This document shows positions 18,113 through 26,203 of a DNA stretch of 64,000 nt, piece after piece. Made by a program: the position numbers and the translations under genes. The notes below the pieces were generated by a model. The model was not told where the DNA came from and searched no databases. It saw nothing but the letters and a program-made list of their open reading frames with translations. This DNA is from Betaproteobacteria bacterium HGW-Betaproteobacteria-9 (lineage in GTDB: Bacteria; Pseudomonadota; Gammaproteobacteria; Burkholderiales; Burkholderiaceae_C): positions 124,001-188,000 of the forward strand of contig PHCC01000006.1 of the NCBI GenBank assembly GCA_002842215.1. The letters run 5' to 3'. How positions within the stretch are numbered: position 1 is the stretch's first letter; each line of letters starts with the position of its first letter.

Positions 18113-18927
18113 GCGCGGTCCTCCGCAGCGCCTCGGCGCAGGAACAACCGAACGCCCTCCGGGCCTTCGCGCAGGAGGTCGCGCGGCGGCCCCAGCGCGG
18201 TCATGGTGCGCGACCGGGCGTCGAGGAACAACAGGCGATCAGACAGGGCAAAGATGCTGTCCAGCTCGTGGCTGACCATCACGACCGTGGTGCCCAGGTC
18301 GTCGCGCAGGTGCTCGATGAGCTCGTCCAGGTTCGCCGAGGTCAGCGGATCCAGGCCCGCGGAGGGTTCGTCCAGAAACAGCAAGGGTGGGTTCAAGGCC
18401 AGCGCCCGCGCGATGGCGGCGCGCTTCTTCATGCCGCCGCTGAGCGTGGCGGGCGCCACGTCGAAGCTGCCGGCCAGCCCCACGAGCGCCAGCTTGAAGC
18501 GGGCCTCCTGTTCGCATTCGGCGGCGCTCATGTCGGTGAACACCTGCATCGGCAGCATCACGTTTTCGCCCACGGTCATGCTGCTCCACAAGGCACCGGC
18601 CTGGAAGGTGACGCCGAAAGCCTGCATCAGCGTGCGCTTCGTTGCGGTGTCCGCCGCGTACAGGTCGTGGTCGCCGTGGAACACCTGGCCCACCGCCGGC
18701 ACCTGCAGGCCGATGAGGTGGCGCATCAGCGTGCTCTTGCCGCAGCCGCTGCCGCCGGCAATGGCCAGCACCTCGCCGGGCAGCACATCGAACGTGAGGT
18801 CGCGCTGGACCACGTTGTCACCGAAGGCCATGGTGAGTTCGCGCACCCGAACCAATGGGGTCTGCGCGGCGGGCTGGACGGCGCGGGCCGGTTCTTCGAC
18901 GTGAGGCGGGTGGGCAATGTCGGTCAT
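18109..18927 (-). CDS. MlaF-like ABC transporter ATP-binding protein
   Basis: The 272-residue ATPase has Walker A GGSGCGKST (58-66), signature LSGGMKKRAAIARAL (162-176), Walker B LLFLDEPSAGLDP (182-194) and the switch His220 (VSHEL). The LSGGMKKR signature is typical of the MlaF group that powers lipid transport. The ATG at 18927 overlaps the permease stop and gives the normal N-terminus after a short proline-rich leader; the frame remains open further upstream but there it is antisense or out of phase to the permease. The downstream MCE gene also overlaps (18109-18112). Confidence 0.93.
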   Translation of the reverse strand: MTDIAHPPHVEEPARAVQPAAQTPLVRVRELTMAFGDNVVQRDLTFDVLPGEVLAIAGGSGCGKSTLMRHLIGLQVPAVGQVFHGDHDLYAADTATKRTLMQAFGVTFQAGALWSSMTVGENVMLPMQVFTDMSAAECEQEARFKLALVGLAGSFDVAPATLSGGMKKRAAIARALALNPPLLFLDEPSAGLDPLTSANLDELIEHLRDDLGTTVVMVSHELDSIFALSDRLLFLDARSRTMTALGPPRDLLREGPEGVRLFLRRGAAEDRA

Positions 18928-20093
18928 CAGAAATCCAGGCGCTGGAACACCACGGTGAGCACGGAGGCGGCCACGACAATCCAGACGATCGCTTGTACCA
19001 CCGATGCGGTGGTGGCGTCGCCCACCGCCTGCGCGCTGCGCCCGGCCGACATGCCCTGCAGGCAGCCGGCCAGTGCCACCAGCACGGCGTACACCGTGCC
19101 CTTGATCAGCCCCACCAGCACGTGGGGCAGGGTCAGCGAGTCCAGGCTGGCGACCACATATTCCTGCGGCGTGACGCCGTAGATGACCACGGCCACCAGC
19201 CAGCCCACGGCCATGCCCACCACCGCACCAAAGGCCGTGAGCATGGGACCCACGATGAGCAGTGCCAGCACACGCGGCAACACCAGAAAGTCGAACGGGT
19301 TCACGCCCAGGGTGGTCAGCGCATCGATCTCTTCGTTGGCGCGCATGCTGCCGATCTGTGCCGCGAAAGCCGCACCCACGCGCCCGGCCAGCACAATGCC
19401 CACCAGCAAAGCCGCCACTTCGCGCACCACGCCCACCGTGACCAGGTCGGCGATATAGGTCTGGGCGCCGAAGCGTTGCAACTGCGCGGCGCCCATGTAG
19501 GCCACGATCAGGCCCACGAGAAAGCACACCAGCGACACGATGGGCAGGCTGCGCGGCCCGGTCTGTTCGATCTGCCACATCAGGTCCGACGTCCGCATGT
19601 CGCTGGCCCCGCGCAGCCAGCGGCCCAGCGAAAGCAGCACTTCGCCCACGAAGGTCAGCGACTCGCGGCGCGTGTCCCAGGCGCCCATGGCGCGAGCGCC
19701 CACACGCGTCACGGGCCCGGGCGGCTGGGGATCGGGGGTGTCTGTTGCCGGCGGCGCCGCATTCAAGGCCAGCGCCAGGACCTCTTGCAGGCCTTGGGGC
19801 AAGCCGTTCAGATCGACCGACACCGCGCGGCGCATGAGTGGCTCCAGCTGTTGCCACAGGCGCCCGGCGAGCACGGCATCCCACGACTGCAGCGCCGTGG
19901 CCGTCACCGCCACCGGGCCCGCGAGGTCCGGGGCGGGCAGGTCGGGCAAGGCGCCGCGGTGCCCACGCCACGCACCGCCGAGCTCAAGCACCCACGCATC
20001 GCCCTGCGAGAGCCAGCGTGCCACGGGAGGCCGCGTCTCGTCATTCACCGCCGTCGCGTCCGACGAGGCGCTTCCACTGGGGGCATGGTGCAT
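18927..20093 (-). CDS. MlaE-type permease with N-terminal STAS-like domain
   Basis: The 388-residue protein has a soluble N-terminal part (about 25-115) that reads like a STAS domain (WVLELGGAWRGHR, then VAVTATALQSWDAVL) and a MlaE permease domain (about 140-388) with five to six membrane segments. Permease motifs are EQTGPRSLPIVSLVCFLVGL and AGRVGAAFAAQIGSMRANEEIDAL. In E. coli the STAS protein MlaB is separate and regulates MlaF. Here it appears fused to the permease, which is also known in other proteobacteria. The first gene of the lipid transporter operon, it is preceded by 150 bases with no other gene. Confidence 0.88.
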   Translation of the reverse strand: MHHAPSGSASSDATAVNDETRPPVARWLSQGDAWVLELGGAWRGHRGALPDLPAPDLAGPVAVTATALQSWDAVLAGRLWQQLEPLMRRAVSVDLNGLPQGLQEVLALALNAAPPATDTPDPQPPGPVTRVGARAMGAWDTRRESLTFVGEVLLSLGRWLRGASDMRTSDLMWQIEQTGPRSLPIVSLVCFLVGLIVAYMGAAQLQRFGAQTYIADLVTVGVVREVAALLVGIVLAGRVGAAFAAQIGSMRANEEIDALTTLGVNPFDFLVLPRVLALLIVGPMLTAFGAVVGMAVGWLVAVVIYGVTPQEYVVASLDSLTLPHVLVGLIKGTVYAVLVALAGCLQGMSAGRSAQAVGDATTASVVQAIVWIVVAASVLTVVFQRLDF

Positions 20094-20245
20094 GAAAAAA
20101 ACAGCCTCTTCGTTGGAGTTTCGGATTCGGTTGATCGTGCCGTCTGTGCGTCGGCGAACGAAGGATGACAGGCCCGGCTTCCATGATCAAGTCGGCGGTT
20201 GAACAGCTGCACATCGCCTCCGATCCCCGCTTCAAGAGCCCGGTC

Positions 20246-20770
20246 TCACAGGCGCTGAAACATCACCAGTGCGTCGGTGTAGCCGTGCACGGGGTGCAGA
20301 AACGCCTCCGGGAGGCGCCCGACGGTCTCGAAGCCCATGCCGGTCCACAGCTTCACGGCCCGGAGGTTGCTGGCGATCACGAAGTTGAACTGCATCGCCC
20401 GAAACCCCTGCGCCCGCGCCGTGTCCAGCGAGTGCGCGCACATGGCGCGAGCCACCCCCTGGCCCGTGGCATCGGCCGCCGTCATGTAGCCGCAATTCGC
20501 CACGTGCGACCCGCCGCCCTGGCGGTTCGGGTGCAGCACATACGTGCCCAGCACCCGCTGCCCGTCTTCGGCCACGAAACACTGGAAGCCCGGCGCCAGC
20601 CAGGCGGCCAGGGCGGCCGCCCGGCCCGTGTCGCGCGGGAAGTCGTAGGTTTCGCCTGCGCGGATGATCGGCTCCATGATCTGCCAGAGGCTGTCATCGT
20701 CGGCGGGGGTGGCTGGGCGGATCGTCAGCATGGGGAGCGCTTCCTGTTGGGCGTTGAAGGAGGGGGTCAT
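20246..20770 (-). CDS. GNAT family N-acetyltransferase
   Basis: The 174-residue protein has the GNAT fold: an N-terminal LTIRPATPADDDSLWQIM, the acetyl-CoA loop GYMTAADATGQGVARAMCAHSL with a Q/GxGxA-like turn, and the C-terminal NLRAVKLWTGMGFETVGRLP. The target is unknown. The closest style is the L-amino acid acetyltransferase and YhhY-like group. A later ATG at 20731 (MLTIRPA) is the usual GNAT start and is preceded by GGAAG, so the first 13 residues may not be translated. It stands alone. Confidence 0.85.
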   Translation of the reverse strand: MTPSFNAQQEALPMLTIRPATPADDDSLWQIMEPIIRAGETYDFPRDTGRAAALAAWLAPGFQCFVAEDGQRVLGTYVLHPNRQGGGSHVANCGYMTAADATGQGVARAMCAHSLDTARAQGFRAMQFNFVIASNLRAVKLWTGMGFETVGRLPEAFLHPVHGYTDALVMFQRL

Positions 20771-21018
20771 TTTCTCTTGCGGTCCGCGCTCGTGCGCCGG
20801 GGTACGACGTCGTTTCTCGCGCTCAAGGGGCGGGCATGGTCTTATTGACCTGCACCTGCTTGGGTGGCGACGGTGGCTGACTGTTTGGCTTCAGTTGCGT
20901 GGGTCAGATTGCGGCCAGGAGCGGTCGTAGCCCAAATGTGAAAGCAGTCGTTCTCCGTTGAGATGGGAGGCTTGACCAGGTTTGCCGGGTCAAAGCCAAA
21001 CAATTCATGGGTTGAGCG

Positions 21019-22014
21019 TCAATGCGCTGAGGATGGCGGGTCGACGGGCGCAAACAAGAATATCTGTGGATCTTCCGCGTCGAAGCTCTGCCCAGCGATA
21101 TTTCGCTCGAAATACATTGCGATGGTTTCCTTTTGGCGATGACTAAACGCGTCGTAGAGCATCGGTGATAGGACGATGTTCTCGCACTTCCGGAGGATCA
21201 ACTTAGACAATTCATATAGCTGCAGAGCCCCTCGGGAAGACAGAAGGCGATCAAAGGATGTTTCAACTTGCTTGGAGTGTTCCGTCAAGCACGAGAGCAC
21301 TGCCAATGTCTTTCCGCGATATGGCAGCACGTTCAGGCTCACCATTGCTGGCGCGTCTGTTTCTTCCGACCAGAGGTCGGTAGTGAAGAAAGAACTGACT
21401 GCTACTCCGGGCGGTGCTTCAAGGTACAGCAGGAAATGATTCAAACAACTCCATTGCTGGGTCAAGAAGGCGTTGTCATACCTTTCCTTGATTTGGTGCA
21501 CCAGATAGCTGGCCATCATCTGTTCGACAGCCTGCAGACCGGGAGCAGATGGTTCATCTCTTGGGATGAGACCGTTGTCAGCGCCTCGAAGGTAATTTGT
21601 CTGGGTATCGATGCCAGACTTCATGGAAGCATGCGCCTCCTTAAGAACTGCTCGATACGCAACTAAAAAAAGATGCTGGGCGTTTGCGGCATCTATAGGT
21701 CGGGATTCGATGGGTGCGAACATCTGTTGGTCATGTGCGCTGCAAAGTCCAGTGAACGTTGTCGCCTTGTTTCGACCAACCTCAACGAACTGCAGAGTCG
21801 GCCCTTCCGAGAAGCTCGTGCGGAGCCTTGGCATGACAACGTGCCCTTTGTGGTGAATCAAGTCGAGTACACGTGAGTTCTGAACCGAATGAGCTCGAAT
21901 TGCAGATTTCGAGCACTTGCTGGCTGGCCACATGCAGATATCGAAGGTGCTTGCCAGTTGCTTGACACCTTCCGCGAAGAGCTTTTGCCTGACCAATCGT
22001 TCAACTTCGTTCAT
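21019..22014 (-). CDS. Unrecognised protein with HNH-like Cys/His pattern, low-GC patch
   Basis: The frame codes for 331 residues from the ATG at 22014 and stays open 25 codons further upstream. I do not recognise a named family. The N-terminal 110 residues carry a spaced Cys/His set: Cys27 and Cys34 (CMWPASKCS), His42 in AIRAHSVQNSRVL, Gly-His at 57-58, then Cys91 and His94 in CSAHDQQMFAPIE. This could bind zinc in a treble-clef or HNH-like fold. The rest is mixed, with no signal peptide or membrane segment. Base composition and codon use are clearly lower in GC than on either side, and a decayed recombinase fragment lies just outside. Both point to horizontal transfer. A nuclease or defence role is only a guess. 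Confidence 0.7.
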   Translation of the reverse strand: MNEVERLVRQKLFAEGVKQLASTFDICMWPASKCSKSAIRAHSVQNSRVLDLIHHKGHVVMPRLRTSFSEGPTLQFVEVGRNKATTFTGLCSAHDQQMFAPIESRPIDAANAQHLFLVAYRAVLKEAHASMKSGIDTQTNYLRGADNGLIPRDEPSAPGLQAVEQMMASYLVHQIKERYDNAFLTQQWSCLNHFLLYLEAPPGVAVSSFFTTDLWSEETDAPAMVSLNVLPYRGKTLAVLSCLTEHSKQVETSFDRLLSSRGALQLYELSKLILRKCENIVLSPMLYDAFSHRQKETIAMYFERNIAGQSFDAEDPQIFLFAPVDPPSSAH

Positions 22015-22150
22015 TTCGTCCAACCTAGATCTAAAAGTCAGAACACAGGATATCCACAATCGCGGACCTAAGGCAAAGGCGCATAGCACCCTAGGTTTGA
22101 TATCAAGCTTGAAGTTCAGCGAACTGTGCTCATGATCAGAATTCGCGGAT

Positions 22151-22290
22151 CCGAAAATTGACTATGCCCCCAAGTTCGTCAAGGAACTGGATCAGCTGTG
22201 CGAAGGAGTTCGCCACCTGCATTGCAGCCTACAGACCGAGAAGGTCTGAGTCCACTGGATCAAGGAGTCAGTGTTGAGAGGGAGCCATAG
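22151..22290 (+). pseudogene. Remnant of a tyrosine recombinase (integron-integrase-like N-terminus)
   Basis: In one frame the DNA reads PKIDYAPKFVKELDQLCEG, then VRHLHCSLQTEKV, a TGA stop (22246-22248), then VHWIKESV. This resembles the N-terminal core-binding region of tyrosine recombinases such as integron integrases, which have patterns like RxxHYSLRTExxYVxWI. There is no catalytic domain and no start codon. The fragment lies between the low-GC gene and the ECF42 block and probably marks the end of an old insertion. About 190 further bases to the next gene hold nothing I recognise. Confidence 0.5.
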
Positions 22291-22478
22291 GACAGAGGGG
22301 ACAGTTCCTCGATGAACTCAGCGACCACTTTGCGCGTGGTGCATGGATGTCCGCTCCGGGTCGACATGAGTCCGTGGCGACCTTGACCAGTGCGCCCGAT
22401 AGGGAGGCTGGCCGGACCGGTGGCGCCACCCGGGCCGTCTGTGTAGCATCGCCCTCTCGTTCTTCGAAAGGCTCCGCC

Positions 22479-22844
22479 ATGTCCTACATGCTCCTGATCC
22501 ACGAACCGGTTGGCCAGCGCGCCACCCGCACCGAAGCCGAAGGCCGCGCCGCCTATGCCGCCATGCAGGCTTTTGGCGAGGGGCTCGCGGCCGAGGGCAA
22601 GCTCAAGGCGGTGGAGTCGCTCGCCGGGCTGTCGAGCGCGGTGCGTGTGAGCCAGGCCGGGGGGCATGCGCAGGTGCTGGACGGACCATTTGCCGAAGCC
22701 AAGGAAATGATCGGCGGCTTCTTTCTGTTGCAGAACGTGGGCCGCGAAGAAGCCATCGCCATCGCCCAGCGCTGCCCCGCAGCGCAGTGGGCCACCGTCG
22801 AGGTGCGCCCGCTCGCGCCCTGTTTCGACGAGAGCCGGGCTTGA
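22479..22844 (+). CDS. YciI family (DGPF) protein
   Basis: This 121-residue dimeric alpha/beta-barrel protein starts SYMLLIHEP and carries the DGPF motif in VLDGPFAEAKEMIGGFFLLQ (about residues 70-89). YciI-like proteins are small ferredoxin-fold proteins; in E. coli-type members a His-Asp pair supports catalysis, but here the role is not known. The gene leads a plus-strand set ending in an ECF42 sigma factor. DGPF genes are the hallmark partners of ECF42. A paralogue lies at 23959. The ATG at 22479 follows CGAAAGG. Confidence 0.88.
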   Translation: MSYMLLIHEPVGQRATRTEAEGRAAYAAMQAFGEGLAAEGKLKAVESLAGLSSAVRVSQAGGHAQVLDGPFAEAKEMIGGFFLLQNVGREEAIAIAQRCPAAQWATVEVRPLAPCFDESRA

Positions 22845-22995
22845 GCGATTCCTAAGATCCTAGGGTTTCTACCTGGTCGGGCGCTGTCGAAAACGCCCAA
22901 CCTGTTTCGTCGTACCCACAGAAGCCGCTGTACCGGCTTCGCGTGAGGCCCGGCAAGTCCGCCGCCGCCCGCGTCGACGAACAGGAGTCTTGTGC

Positions 22996-23475
22996 ATGAA
23001 GCCCCGCATCCACACCTGCCTGTGGTTTGACACCCAGGCCGAAGAAGCCGCCCGCTTCTACACCGCGCTGTTTCCCAATTCCCGCATCACCAGCGTGCTG
23101 CACTATGGCACCGGCGACCCCATGCCCGAGGGCGCGGCGATGCTGGTGACCCTGGAACTCGACGGCCATGCGCTGTCTCTGCTCAACGGCGGCCCGCATT
23201 TCACACTCTCGCCCGCCGCTTCGCTGGTCGTGAGCTGTGCCGACCAGGCTGAGATCGACCGCTGCTGGGCCGCGCTGTCGGCCGTGCCCGAGGCCGAGAT
23301 GTGCGGTTGGCTGGTGGACCGCTGGGGCGTCTCCTGGCAGATCGTGCCGCAGCGCTTCATGGAGCGCATGGAAGAGCCGCCCAGCCCGGCCCGGGAGCGC
23401 ATGACCACCGCCATGAGGCAGATGCGCAAGCTCGATATCGCCGCGCTCGAACGCGCCTACGCCGGCACACCGTGA
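22996..23475 (+). CDS. VOC family protein, PhnB/3-dmu-9_3-mt type
   Basis: The 159-residue protein begins MKPRIHTCLWFDTQAEEAARFYTALF and contains SWQIVPQRFMERM, both typical of the PhnB-like glyoxalase-superfamily group often labelled 3-demethylubiquinone methyltransferase-like. The fold is two beta-alpha-beta-beta-beta modules that may bind a metal. The actual reaction is unknown. The ATG at 22996 follows ACAGGAGTCT. It sits in the ECF42 neighbourhood between a DGPF gene and an SRPBCC gene. Confidence 0.88.
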   Translation: MKPRIHTCLWFDTQAEEAARFYTALFPNSRITSVLHYGTGDPMPEGAAMLVTLELDGHALSLLNGGPHFTLSPAASLVVSCADQAEIDRCWAALSAVPEAEMCGWLVDRWGVSWQIVPQRFMERMEEPPSPARERMTTAMRQMRKLDIAALERAYAGTP

Positions 23476-23495
23476 ACCCCCCACAGGAGATCGCC

Positions 23496-23939
23496 ATGAA
23501 AACCCTGCACTTCGACATCCTGATCAACGCGCCGCGCGAGCACGTGTGGCGCACCATGCTGCAGTCACCCACCTACGAACAGTGGACCGCCACCTTCTGT
23601 GAAGGCTCACGCTACGAGGGTTCGTGGGACGAGGGCCAGACCATCCGCTTCCTCGGCCCGAGTGAACAGGGCATGGTCGCCGAGATCGCGGCGCACCGGC
23701 CGGCCGAGTTCGTCTCGATCCGGCACCTGGGCATGATCGACAAGGGTGTCGAAGACACCCACAGCGAAGCGGTGCGCGCCTGGGAGCCGTGCTTTGAAAA
23801 CTACACCTTCACCGACGAGGCGGGCGGCACCCGCTTGCGCGTCGATTGCGACGTGTTCGGCACCTACGAGGACTGGATGGCGCAGACCTGGCCGAAGGCG
23901 CTGCAGTCCCTCAAGACCGTCTGTGAAACCCCGGCCTGA
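23496..23939 (+). CDS. SRPBCC (AHSA1/START-like) domain protein
   Basis: The 147-residue protein fits the SRPBCC hydrophobic-cavity fold: KTLHFDILINAPREHVWRTM, TYEQWTATFCEGSRYEGSW, and a C-terminal helix WMAQTWPKALQSLKTVCE. Such proteins bind lipophilic ligands or act as small stress-linked cofactors. AHSA1-like genes are frequent in ECF42 clusters. The start follows CACAGGAGATCGCC, 20 bases after the VOC gene stop, so the two are co-transcribed. Confidence 0.88.
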   Translation: MKTLHFDILINAPREHVWRTMLQSPTYEQWTATFCEGSRYEGSWDEGQTIRFLGPSEQGMVAEIAAHRPAEFVSIRHLGMIDKGVEDTHSEAVRAWEPCFENYTFTDEAGGTRLRVDCDVFGTYEDWMAQTWPKALQSLKTVCETPA

Positions 23940-23958
23940 AGCCCTCCAGGAGAAACCC

Positions 23959-24381
23959 ATGCGATTCATGATCATCGTCAAGTCCTGCCCCGAGTTCGAG
24001 GCCGAAGTCACACCCGAAGCCCCCGAAGAACTGATGGCCGAGATGGCCACGTACCACGAGGAACTGGCGCGCGCCGGCGTGCTGCTCGACGGCAGCGGCC
24101 TGCACCCCAGCCGCACCGGCTGGCGCATCCACTACGACGCTTCAGGCCAGCGCGTCGTGGACGGCCCCTTCGCCGAAGCCAAGGAACTGATCGCGGGCTA
24201 CACCCTGATCCAGGTGCGCTCGCGCGAAGAGGCCATGGAATGGAGCCGCCGCTTTCCCAACCCCGCGGGTCGTGGCAAGCAAGCCGTGATCGAGCTGCGC
24301 CAGCTCATCGAGCTCGACGAGTTCCCGCCCAGCGAGGCGCTGGACAAGTTCAAGCAGATGGAAGCGCAGCAGAAAGCCTGA
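23959..24381 (+). CDS. YciI family (DGPF) protein, second copy
   Basis: The 140-residue protein starts RFMIIVKSCPEFEAEV and has VVDGPFAEAKELIAGYTLIQ, the DGPF motif, then EAMEWSRRFPNPAGRG. It is longer than the copy at 22479 and clearly belongs to the PhnB/DGPF type of YciI proteins that accompany ECF42 sigma factors. The ATG is 19 bases after the SRPBCC gene, with CCAGGAGAAACCC before it. Its function is unknown. Confidence 0.9.
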   Translation: MRFMIIVKSCPEFEAEVTPEAPEELMAEMATYHEELARAGVLLDGSGLHPSRTGWRIHYDASGQRVVDGPFAEAKELIAGYTLIQVRSREEAMEWSRRFPNPAGRGKQAVIELRQLIELDEFPPSEALDKFKQMEAQQKA

Positions 24382-24432
24382 TTGCCCTCCCACACCACCG
24401 GCCAACGAACCCAACTCCAAGGAGAACCTCTC

Positions 24433-24843
24433 ATGTTCCGCCAGATCTTCGTCAACCTGCCCATCAAGGACATGGCCCGTTCGCAGGCCTTCTTCAAGGC
24501 CCTGGGCCTCACGTTCAACCAGCGCTTCACCAACGAGCAGGGCGCCTGCCTGGAGATCGGGGAGAACTTTTTCGCCATGCTGCTGGTTGAGCCCTTCTTC
24601 CAGGGCTTCACCAAGAAGCCCCTGAGCGACGCGCACAAGACCACCGAGGTGCTGATCGCCCTGTCGGTCGACAGCCGTGCCGAGGCCGAAGAAGTGGTGC
24701 GCAAGGCCGTGGCCGCGGGCGCCACCACGCCCAACCCGCCGCAGGACCACGGCTTCATGTTCCAGCACGGCTTTGCCGACCTCGACGGCCACCAGTGGGA
24801 GGTGTTCTGGATGGACGAAGCGGCGGCACCCGCGCAGATGTGA
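24433..24843 (+). CDS. VOC family protein
   Basis: The 136-residue glyoxalase-superfamily protein begins FRQIFVNLPIKDMARSQAFF and ends in GFMFQHGFADLDGHQWEVFW, the typical metal-site strand with a terminal Glu. The middle FFAMLLVEPFFQGFT and KTTEVLIALSVDSRAEAEE match bleomycin-resistance/glyoxalase-like proteins. The substrate is unknown. It is part of the ECF42 set, 51 bases after the DGPF gene, with CAAGGAGAACC before the ATG. Confidence 0.9.
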   Translation: MFRQIFVNLPIKDMARSQAFFKALGLTFNQRFTNEQGACLEIGENFFAMLLVEPFFQGFTKKPLSDAHKTTEVLIALSVDSRAEAEEVVRKAVAAGATTPNPPQDHGFMFQHGFADLDGHQWEVFWMDEAAAPAQM

Positions 24844-24851
24844 GTGCGAAT

Positions 24852-24890
24852 CCCCCTCTCCCGCGTGCGGGAGAGGGCCGGGGTGAGGGT
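24852..24890. repeat. REP-like palindrome, single copy
   Basis: CCCTCTCCCGC-GT-GCGGGAGAGGG (24854-24877) is followed by a GGGGTGAGGGT tail. It is the same element as the pair at 43838-43946. It lies between the last VOC gene and the sigma factor gene, where the hairpin could reduce read-through. Confidence 0.85.
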
Positions 24891-24922
24891 CTTTCCCAAG
24901 TCCCCGCAGTAAGCTCGCGCCC

Positions 24923-26203
24923 GTGCACTCCGCCGTTCACCAAACCATCGCCACCGTCTGGCGCATCGAGTCCGCCCGCATCGTCGCTGCCGTGGCGCGG
25001 CGCGTGCGCGATCTCGGCCTGGCCGAAGAACTGGCGCAGGACGCGCTGGTTGCTGCGCTGGAACACTGGCCGAAAGACGGCGTGCCGAACAACCCCGGCG
25101 CCTGGCTCATGACCACCGCAAAAAACCGCGCGCTCGACGCGCTGCGGCACCGCCAGATGGCCGACGCGCGGCACGAAGACATCGCACGCGACCTCGAAGC
25201 GCTGGGTTCGCTCACCGTGCCCGACTTCGTCGACGCGCTCGACGCCGCGCGGCAGGACGACATCGGCGACGACCTGCTGCGCCTCATCTTCACCGCCTGC
25301 CACCCGGTGCTCTCCACCGACGCGCGCGTGGCGCTCACGCTCAAGCTGCTCGGCGGCCTGAGCACGCACGAGATCGCGCGCGCCTTCCTCGTGCCCGAAG
25401 CCACCATCGCGCAGCGCATCGTGCGCGCCAAGCGCACGCTGGCCGACGCGAGCGTGCCTTTTGAGGTGCCGCGGGGCGGGCAACTGGCCGAGCGCCTGGG
25501 CTCGGTGCTGGAGGTGGTGTACCTGGTGTTCAACGAGGGCTACACGGCGACCAGCGGCAGCGACTGGATGCGCCCCGAGCTCTGCAACGAAGCCCTGCGC
25601 CTGGGCCGCATGCTCGCCGAGCTGGCGCCCGATCAGGCGGAGGTGCACGGCCTGGTGGCGCTGATGGAAATCCAGGCCTCGCGCACCGCCGCGCGCACCG
25701 ACGCGCAAGGCGACCCCGTGCTGCTCAACCAGCAGAACCGCGCCCGCTGGGACCGCCTGCTGGTGCGCCGCGGCCTGGCCGCACTGGCGCGCGCCGAAGC
25801 GTTGGGCCAGCCACCGGGCAACTACCGCCTGCAGGCCCAGATCGCCGCCTGCCACGCGCGCGCCGCCCACGCCGACGCCACCGACTGGCAGCGCATCGCC
25901 GCGCTTTACGCCCAGCTGATGCAGGTGGCGTCCTCGCCTGTTGTCGAACTCAACCGCGCGGTCGCCGTGGGCATGGCCGAAACCCCGGCCGCCGGCCTCG
26001 CCATCGTCGAGACGCTGCTGCAGGACAAGGCCCTGCAGCGTTACCCTTGGCTGCACGCGGTGCAGGGCGATTTGCTGGAGAAGATCGGGCGCGGGGAGGA
26101 AGCGCGCGCCGCCTTCGTGCGCGCGGCCGAGCAGACATCCAATCAGCGTGAAAGCGCGCTGATGCGGGCGCGCGCCGACGCGGCTCAGCCGGGCAAGGGC
26201 TGA
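24923..26203 (+). CDS. ECF42-type RNA polymerase sigma factor
   Basis: The 426-residue protein starts with GTG at 24923. It has a sigma-2 region (about 10-80, ARIVAAVARRVRDLGLAEEL and NPGAWLMTTAKNRALDALR), a sigma-4 helix-turn-helix (about 135-185, LSTHEIARAFLVPEATIAQR) and a long C-terminal TPR-like extension (about 195-420) with SPVVELNRAVAVGMAETP. This extension and the upstream DGPF genes define the ECF42 group. No anti-sigma gene is present, in line with the idea that the extension controls activity. Its targets are probably the five genes before it. The stop overlaps the convergent methyltransferase by 19 bases. Confidence 0.93.
   Translation: MHSAVHQTIATVWRIESARIVAAVARRVRDLGLAEELAQDALVAALEHWPKDGVPNNPGAWLMTTAKNRALDALRHRQMADARHEDIARDLEALGSLTVPDFVDALDAARQDDIGDDLLRLIFTACHPVLSTDARVALTLKLLGGLSTHEIARAFLVPEATIAQRIVRAKRTLADASVPFEVPRGGQLAERLGSVLEVVYLVFNEGYTATSGSDWMRPELCNEALRLGRMLAELAPDQAEVHGLVALMEIQASRTAARTDAQGDPVLLNQQNRARWDRLLVRRGLAALARAEALGQPPGNYRLQAQIAACHARAAHADATDWQRIAALYAQLMQVASSPVVELNRAVAVGMAETPAAGLAIVETLLQDKALQRYPWLHAVQGDLLEKIGRGEEARAAFVRAAEQTSNQRESALMRARADAAQPGKG

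Noticed and set aside
17606..20168. Plus-strand open frames opposite the lipid transporter genes
   Set aside because: The minus strand codes for complete MlaE, MlaF and MCE proteins with four-base overlaps; the plus-strand translations have no recognisable domains.
22246..22248. TGA read as selenocysteine in the recombinase-like stretch
   Set aside because: No start codon, no catalytic domain and no selenocysteine hairpin; a decayed gene is far more likely.
24852..24890. CRISPR-like repeat
   Set aside because: Copies at 24852, 43838 and 43911 are palindromic and not regularly spaced with spacers; they are REP-like elements.
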